A stretch of DNA of 23,674 nucleotides from CAYFJO01 sp964343305 (GTDB taxonomy: Bacteria > Planctomycetota > Planctomycetia > Pirellulales > Pirellulaceae): assembly GCA_964343305.1 (NCBI GenBank), contig CAYFJO010000144.1:1-23674 (forward strand). The letters are read 5' to 3'. Made by a program: the position numbers and the translations under genes. Below the pieces are notes generated by a model. The model saw nothing but the letters and a program-made list of their open reading frames with translations, had not been told where the DNA came from and made no database searches. Below, in pieces: positions 11,801-20,800 of this stretch (positions are counted from its first letter, which is position 1; the number at the start of each line of letters is the position of its first letter).

Positions 11801-14800
11801 CCGTGGAGGCACCAAAGTTTCCTGCGCCGTCGCCCAGGAAAACCTGCACTTGAGAAGTTCCATCCACGGTGGCGGCCATGTCGGAATGCATGTCGTTGTT
11901 GAAATCGCCGACTGCGACGGCTTGTGGTGAATTGCCGGTGGGTTCGCTTGATGTGGAGGTGTAGCTTACCAGCGGTGCTGCCGTGTCATCGCCGTCGGCA
12001 TTGGTGGACTGTAGTGCGTTGCCTTCGAAATCAACCAGGTTGCCAAGAATGGGCCCCGTCGCAGTGATAATGTGCCTTGGGCCGTTACTGGTCAGCGAGG
12101 TATCGTAGTTGCCCTTGCTGTTGGTCAAGTTGGCGTCTGGCGCGTCACCAAAATCCATTTCCTGAATCGTGATCAGGTAATCTTCCACTTCACCATCGTC
12201 CGCCAAACCGGTTGGACCAAGGCCACCAGTGGTATTCAATCGGATGCGTGCATGTGTGTCGCCCGTCAAGACGGTGGGCGGAATTGCAAAGGTGAAGGGC
12301 AGGCTGACGCCACTGGACACGGTCAAATCCGTGAAGATCTGTTCGCCAGGATCACTGAAGCTACCGTTCTGGTTAAAGTCGACCCAGGCATTGACAAACC
12401 CGCTGCCTCCAGACACGGTGATGTTTGCCACGCCCGATTGGCCACGGAACAAATTAGAAAACACAACACCATCTTCGTCGTCCACCGCTCCAGTGTTGGA
12501 CAAATCGTCGCCATTGGCCGTGTTGGATGGATTCTTAGCGTCGGTTTCCACGTCACGTGTCGTGCCCAGCAACACGTTCTTGGCGGAATGCCGGGCACCG
12601 TCTGTAGCGCGCAAAGTGCCAAAAGAATTAGGCGCGTCGCCAAAGTCCAACGCTTCGATCGTCAGCACATAATCTTCAACTTCACCGTCGCTGGCAAATC
12701 CAGTTGGTGGCAAATTACCCGTTGTGCTCACGCGGAAACGAGAGTATGTCTGGCCAACTTGGGCAAACGATGGGACGGTGATATTGAACGATTGGGTTGA
12801 TCCATTACCCACAATGTTCGCATTCTTGATGATCTTTTCATTCGTGTCGAACAAGCCGTCGCGATTCCAGTCGATCCAGCCGTCTAGTCTGGCATTGGTC
12901 CCGTTGTTATTGACGGTCGCCAAAATGGCCTTGGTGCCGCCGATGAAGAAAATGTCATTGTTTTGGAATTGAATGCCATCCTCGTCCGGGGACTTGTTGT
13001 TGTCATCTTCGATGGCACCCAGGCCGGGTTGTCCATCGCCTTCGGCGTCGACGTTCAAACCTAAACGTGGGCCACCGATCTGGTGATTCGCGCCATTATC
13101 GGCGATCGTCGTGGGATAGTTATTCGCAAAACCCGACTGAACTGCCGTCGGTGCGTCACCAAAGTCAAATCCCGTGATGTTCACTTGTGAGTCTTCGACT
13201 TCGCCATTTGTGGCTTGTCCCAACGGTCCGCCAACACCTCCTGTTGAGACTCGAACCCGCGCAAACGTCGTTCCGGCTGTGGCGGATGAGGGAACGCTTA
13301 CCGTCACCGACCCCGTGGTGTTTTGTGGTACCAGGAAGCCGTTCGCAATACGCTCTAGTGGATCGTCGCCGAAAATACCGTTTTGATTGAAGTCGATCCA
13401 AGCATCCACGCGTCCATCGGCGTTTGTGACGGTGAAATTGGCAACGCCAGTCGATTGGCCAACCACTAAGCCACTAATCGCCACGCCGTCATCATCATCA
13501 ATGGGAGATGGATTTTGTGGATCCGCAGCGAAAATATCATTGTCATCGCCCAGCGCGTCTGCCGCCGGTTGCCCATCCAGATCCGAGTCGACATTAATCC
13601 CTAGTCGCGGACCGCCAATAATATGGCTGGGGCCATTGTTGAGGAGCAGCGTATCGTAGTCACCCGCTCCGTTACCGGTCGTCACATCCGGAGCGTCGGC
13701 AAGATCCAAGGCTTGAATCGTGACGGTGGTGTCAACTACTTCACCGTCTGGAACTACGCCCAGAGGCAATACGCCGGTCGGGCCAAGGTTGCCTTGCGAA
13801 CTGACACGCAGTCGGGCAAAAGTTGGACCGACCACGGAATCGTTGGGAACTGGAAAACTAAGGGTGCGAGTGCGCGACCCGCCGCCGGGCATCGTAAAGG
13901 GTTCACTATCAAAAACTTTGATTTCAAATTGGCCGTCTTGGTCGAAATCGATCCAGCCGTCCACAAAGTATGTCTCACCGGCTGTGCCCGTCACAATAAT
14001 GGTTGCGCTGGAAGTTTGTCCGATCAAGTGTGGTGCATTGAACGTGATTCCGGCTGCTTCATCGGACGTTCCCAAATTGTCATCGCCTAATGCGTCAGGA
14101 GACTGCTGAGCATCGACTTCCGCGTCCGTCCCACCACCACCGAGTCTAGGCACGCCAGCCGCAATATGGCGGGGCCCGTCGTCGGCCAGGGTCGTTTGAT
14201 AATTGAAAGGCGTTCCTCCCGCACCGGGTCCTCCCGTGCCCAGTCCGGTGTCCGGAGCGTCGCCAAAATCCAACGTGGGCGGTGGATTGATGAATAGTCG
14301 ATAGTCTTCCACTTCGCCGTCATCGGCCAGTCCCGTTGGTCCTAAATTGCCGGCGGTGCTGACGCGAACCCGAGCGAAAGTGGGAATGGGCGATTGAACG
14401 GCGCTGCTTGGCACGGCAAACGTGAATGTCTTCGGTGCTGCCATCGTGACCAATTCGTTGTCAATGACTTTGCTTTCATCAAATACACCATCGCCATCGA
14501 AATCGATCCAAGCATCGACCCGGCCGTCTTGTCCCGTCACGGTGATGGTCACAGAGCCTTGCTGACTGACCGACAGCACGCTGAAGCTCACGCCGTCTTC
14601 ATCGTCAGGAACGTTGTTGTTGTCATCGCCCAATGCGTCGTTGGCGAGTGATTGAATGGTATCCGTTTCGTCGTCGACAACGGAACCAAGAATGGGGCCT
14701 TTAATGATGTGCCGCGGACCATCGTTGGCAACCAAGGTTGTATAGTCGTTGAGATTCGCGGGATCATCGGGAGCATCGCCGAAGTCCAAAAGATTCGGAT

Positions 14801-17800
14801 CGGCGCTGACGGTCAAGCGATAGTCTTCAACTTCACCGTCGGAAACGAAGCCCGTGGGGCCCAATCCGCCCTGGGTACTGGCGCGGAATCTTGCCAATGT
14901 CGTGCCGGTCTCGGCATTCAGCGGAACGTTAAAAACAAACTGCTGAGTCGTATTGGCCTGCGTCGGGGGCGACAGCAATACCTGTTCGGCAGTCTCAAAA
15001 AGTCCGTCCTGGTCCCAATCAATCCAACCATCCACGTGGCCGTCGGAATTCGTCGTAGAAATATCAATGGTGACGCTTTGCGAACCAAGAATCAACGGAT
15101 TTCCATCGTTGACAATCACACCGTCTTCGTCATCTCCTTGGTCCAACAGCAGGACCAGGGAATTCGCCACCGGATCCGTCATGATCACATCGAGGTTGGC
15201 GTCCGCATCAAAGTTGCCAAAGTTAATGAATCCCGGATCGGTGATCGCAAAAGTCTTGAAGGGATCAAAACTGCCAGCTCCATCTCCCGGCAAGAAGAAA
15301 ATGGCGTTGCCGAACAGATTGGTGGTCGCCGCATCTCCGCCAGTACCAATGATGTCTAGATTGCCATCACCATTGAAATCAGCCACCTCAATCGACACCG
15401 GATCGGGGGGAATCGTGAAGTTGCTCAGCGAGGCGAAGTTGCCTGCTCCGTCACCAAACACGACGCCGACCGTATCGTCATCCAACTTGGAAAACGCGAC
15501 ATCAACATTGCCATCCTTATTGATATCACCCGCCGCAACGGACGTGGGGGCATTTCCGATATTGACCGTGCTCGCCGGGCCGAAACTGCCGTTGCCGTCA
15601 CTGAGCAAAACGGATAGCTGATCGACCGCTGGCAAACCGTTATCGTTGGCCACCAACACATCGGGATTGGCATCACCGTTGACATCGGCAACATCCATTG
15701 CCACAGGGCTGGAGCTGTTCACCCCGAAGTTTGCTGGCGCGGCAAACCCGCCCACTCCGTCGCCCAACAGCAGCGACACATTGTTTGTGCCGTGATTCGC
15801 CACAACAATATCCAGATTCGTATCGACGTTGCGATTAAACTGGCCCACGGCGACCGAACGCGGATCGGAACCAACATTGATATTCGTCGCCGCTCCGAAC
15901 CCACCCGCTCCATTGCCGAACAAGAGTGAAATGTTATTGGACGCGCTGTTCGCAACAACCAAGTCCAGGAAAGTGTCGTTATTGAAATCTCCCAGCGCGG
16001 CTGAGACTGGATTGTCGCCCACATCGGCAAATGTGGCGGCGGCAAATCCGCCAAAACCGTTGCCCAACAGAATCGAAACATTGTCGGTATTGCTGTTGGT
16101 GACCACCACGTCCAAATTGCCGTCGTCGTTCAAATCCCCAGTCACGCTGGAACTGGGATCCACACCGACACCAAAATTGACGGCAGTGCCCAAAGTGGGC
16201 CGGCTATCATTGTCATCGCCCAGCGCGTTAAACGATTCGAAAGCGTCCGCTTCCGAGTCAACCCGATTGCCCAACACCGGACCGCGAATACCGTGACGCG
16301 GCCCATTATTGTCGAACAGCGTCGTGTAATTATCTTGGCTCGTCACACCGCTCGGATCGGGCGCGTCACCATAATCCAGCCCGATCACTTCCACGATGTA
16401 ATCTTCGATTTCACCATCGGCGGCAAAACCGTCGGGCAACAAGTTGCCGCCGTTGCTCACGCGCACACGGATAAACGTTGTGCCTGAAGTTGCGTCTTCG
16501 GGCACGATGAAGGACGTAAAGGTGCGCCAGTCGCCGTCCGCGATAATTGTCTGGTTGTTAACAATCTTGCTTTCAAACGACCCGTCTTGATCCCAATCCG
16601 CCCAAGCGTCCACCTGCCCGGTCAATGGGTTTGGCCCTGTCGGATCGGTGGGGCGCAACACGCCGGCTGCATCTTGGAACAGCACGTTGGCTTGCAAAAA
16701 CGCTTCTTCACCGGGGTAGAACGCACCCGCGTCGGTAAATCCATTCGTCGCAGCACTGCTGAATTGAACTCCATCTTCATCGTCCGGCGCGGTGGTCGCG
16801 GCCCAGTTGAGAAATAAGGTTTGTAGTGCGCCGAGTCCAGCAGGATCAGTCGGATTGGGTGGTGAATTGGTTCCATCCGTGAAATCCGGTTGGGCATTTG
16901 TGCCGACCCCGGAGAGGCCGCCGACCCAGTAACCCACGGAACCGCCCGCGCCGGAAATGTCTGTGTAAACAACACGTTCTTGACCGCCAGATGCTCTTGC
17001 TAAAACATTACCTGTCGGGGCGATAAAATTGTCTAACTCGGATAGTGTGGAAGGAGCTGCTAAGGTAAACGACATCCCCCGCACATCGCCGTGTGGTCCG
17101 TTAATGAGCGGAACGACTGCGGAGTTCAGAAGGGGATTGGTTCGGTCGTCGTCAATCGTCCAAACTCCATCCACAGTATTTCCGGGCGCTTCGGTTTGCG
17201 CTGTCACACGGAGCAATTGAGCCAGGTTGGGATCCTGTGGACTCGACACCGAGTCAAAACCGGTGACGAGTAAGTGCCCGCCCGTTTGAATGTAGTTTTC
17301 CAAACTGTCACGCACGTCATCCGGCATGAGACCGCCCGTGCCGTTCAATCCACGTTCGGCGTAAACGACCAAATCAAAATTCTGCAAAAGCTCGCCGTCC
17401 TTCAAGTGAACGTAGCCGTCATTGAACTCGTTAAAGAGTTGAGTGACGGTATGGCCTTCGGCGGTCAACAACGCCGCTGCGCCGCCAAAACCACCGGCCT
17501 GGTCGTCGATTAGCAAGATGTTTGACGGCAAGTGCCGATTGTCATCGAGCAAACCGTCTGGGCTTGGCTGGCCATCGATCTCCGGGTCGTTGTTGGCTCC
17601 CAATCGTGGTCCCGTCGGAAGAATAGGATGCCGCGGGCCGTCATTGGAGAGCTTAACGTTGTAATCGGACAAATCATCTTTGGCCGGGTCATCGGGAGCA
17701 AGACCGCGATCGTCCGGTGCATCGCCAAAGTCGATGGCTTCATGGATGGTGACCAGAAAGTCTTCGACTTCGCCCTGGGCAAACGTGGTCCCGTCGGCCA

Positions 17801-20800
17801 AGAAGGCACCGGTCGGCGGAACGTCTTGATTCTGATTCCCCGTTACGACGCGAACGCGTGCAAACGTGTTGCCAATCACCGCTGTTTGTGGCACTTCGAA
17901 CCGTACGCTTCGTCCCGTCTGGCCCGGCGCGCTGATCAGCAATCCTCGTGAATTCGGGAATTCAAAAGTGGGAGTGATCCGTTCACTCTCTTCAAATTCA
18001 CCATCCGCATCGAAATCGATCCAAGCATGGACGCGACCGGGCGCGTTGGTCACGGTATATTCGGCGACTGCACCGTGACCGGCAAATAAATCATTGAACA
18101 CGTTGCCGTCTTGGTTGACATCGAGAATTCGGAAACCATCTTCGTCATCGTTGCCAAAGGCGGGAACGTCGCCTGCCAGCGCGCCAACGTCGTAATTCGC
18201 CCCGGAGAATGGAGACACCGGCAAAGCAATCACCGACTTGGTGATGCCCGCCGGATTCGCCACCGGATCAAAGACGCGTTCGAAAACATTGATTTCATTG
18301 GAACCATCGCCGGAACCCAGCAAGATCAGACCACCGAGCGTGGCCACCCCATCATCCGTTCCCGTGTTGGGGTTAAACGAGCGGAGCACTACGCCGCTGG
18401 ACGGATTGATTTCGATCACATCTCCCGTCGTGGTTGTCGCGATCAGCGCATCGGGATAGGCGATGGGATCCACGGGATCTGCCGCAACACCTGCGATACC
18501 ACCTGCTAGGTCTCGCCCTGCCACGGTGATTGTTCGTGTCACCATGTCGTCGGACGGGTTGAATTCGATGATGGTGTTGTTGACCGCATCGGTGACGTAC
18601 AACAAACCATTGACCGTCGCCAAACCATCAAAGTTGCCCGATCCGCCAGGGATCACATCCGTATCAATCAAGGCCCCGGTATCCGGGTCCAATTGGTAAA
18701 GCGTGTTGTCGCTGTTGTTGAGGAACCAAAGATTGGTTCCATCAAAGGCCAAGCCACTGGTTGCCGAAAATCCGGCAGGACCGGGAGCATTTCCCGCCAG
18801 GGGAAGCCGTTGAGTTTCCAATCCCGTCGTGGGATCCAATTCGACAATCTTATTGCTGCCGTCATCGGGCAACGCAAACAAGCGAACATCCGAATCCGTA
18901 TCGTCACCCGACGCGTTGAAATTCTGTTTGCCATCGGACTCCGAGTCGATCAAACTTCCCAAAATGGGACTGGTGCGCGGAAGAATCAAGTGCTGCGGTC
19001 CGGCCCCGGAAGAATACAGTTGCACATTGTCGATGTACTGTAGTGGTCCGGGAGCCAAGGTCCGCAGGATTTGGATTTGCACCTGATGCGTTCCCTCAGT
19101 AACAGGGGGCAAACCGACAAGTGTTCCTACGTTTCCGCTCAACATTGCCGTTTTTGTTTCTCCGGCTGTCATTGCCCCAAAGTCGTGAGTGTCGATGATC
19201 GCACCGTCAAACAACAGTTGAAATAGTCCACCTTCCGCATTGGCCGTGCTGGCGAATGCGGCGATGTTGGCAGTGATGGAAACATCGCCTTCGGGCAACT
19301 CAATCGACTGCGCGATTCCGCCACCGGAAGCGGGTGCGCCAATACTGGCGCTCTTACCAGCGCTCAATTGAACGGCCGAACTCACCGCGTTCCCCGTCGT
19401 ATTAAACGAAACAATCGCCGGACTGCTAACCGTGCCGTCGGTCAAAGTAAACGTGGTCCACGGGGCGAGTGAGCCCGTCTCAAAATTGGTGTTCGTTAGA
19501 TTGCGCCCCAACGTCTCGTAGTTGCCCTGTGATGTTCCGACGGCGGTATCGGGTGCGTCTCCAAAATCAACTCGGCCAATCGTGACCGGGTAATCCTCGA
19601 CTTCTCCATCGGGCGCTGTACCTGTGGGGTCTAGATTGCCGCCACGGCTCACACGAACGCGCGCATAAGTGTTGATGAACAAATTCCCGTCTGGATTGTT
19701 GATACTGAGATTTTCAATATCTTCGGGCACCAGGAAAGGCAGTGTCTGAATGCCTAATACGGTCACACTATTGACGATCTTGTCTTCAAACACACCGTCC
19801 TGGTCCCAATCAATCCAGGCATCCACCCTGCCAGGTTCGCCGCGCACGTCTACGGTAATGGTCGCCGGCTTGCCTGGGCTGAGGAAGTTGTGCCCGTTGA
19901 TGATGACACCGTCTTCGTCATCGGCCGAACCAGTATTATTGTTGTCGTCGCCAGTTGCGGTAACGGTTTGCAAGGCATTATTTTCCGAATCGCGTGTGGG
20001 CCCCAACTGAGGACCAACCGCGGTATGACTGGGCCCGTTAGTAATGGCCAACGTGTTGTAATCCAACGCACTGTTGGTCGTCGGATCGCCATCGTCCGGT
20101 GCGTCGCCGTAATCTAAACTGGCGGCAACGATTTCGCCCCTGACCAGAAAGGTGTAGGGGTTTTCATCCGCGTCATTGCTCGCGATGCTGATTGTGGCGG
20201 TTTTTACGCCCGTCGTTGCACCAGGAGTGAACCTCACGTCAAAGGTGGTCGACTCCGTGGCGCTAAGCGTTGTATCCAGTGGTTGGGCAAAAACCGAAAA
20301 CTCAGAATCACTACCCGCCAGGATTTTTACAACGGGTGCTGGGTTGGGTGCCGGGTTGAGGATCAAATCGGCCGTTTGGGTGTTGGCCACCGTAAAGGTG
20401 TGTGTAATGGGAGTGCCGCCCGTGATGGCCACGGCCCCATAATTCGTGAAATCGGCGACGATGGGAGTCGTATCTCCGTCTGGAATGGAGATGGTTTGAG
20501 GTGTGCCAGGACCACCACGTACGTCGATTTCAGGGGTTGAATCAACAGTACCTTCAATCGTGAAGTCGTACACACTTTCCGCGTCGGGATCATTGCTGGT
20601 AATACGAACAATCGCCCGGCGGAGTCCCAACGTTGAATTGGAGTCGTCGGGATTAAATCGAACCGTCAATCGAGCGGTCGATGGAAGAGCAAGCAGGCCG
20701 GCTTCCAGAGGAGCGGCGAAAGCAGGGTTCGGCGTCGCGCTGGGATAAGTTCCCGGCACTTGAACGTCCTGGACGGTCAAATCCTGGACGAAGAAGTCCG

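Larger units (their letters stand above)
3590..20125 (-). repeat. Array of 22 GEVED modules in giant protein
   Basis: Each module reads DFGDAPD...NGPRHxIGGPRLGxxxD / ExDG..GDD / DEDGVxF / GRVDAWIDFNxDGxF / FARVRVS.G.L.PTG / DGEVEDY. The closing motif falls near 19590, 17758, 16400, 14825, 14305, 13735, 13190, 12670, 12180, 10612, 10083, 9470, 8875, 8362, 7862, 7345, 6843, 6335, 5172, 4665, 4115 and 3608. Plain modules are about 500-600 nt (165-200 residues). The DFNxDG loops resemble Ca2+-binding loops. Odd copies: module 6 ends GEVVDT, 7 opens DLADAP and ends GEVEDS, 11 ends GEAEDY. Modules 2, 3, 4, 10 and 19 are enlarged by inserted domains. Confidence 0.92.

Noticed and set aside
12072..12800. 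242-codon plus-strand open frame
   Set aside because: Antisense to GEVED modules 8 and 9; the translation only mirrors the repeat pattern.
3590..20125. Regularly spaced short repeats that might suggest a CRISPR array
   Set aside because: The period is about 500 nt, repeats are protein-level and diverged, and they are all in one open frame; no 25-40 nt direct repeats with spacers.
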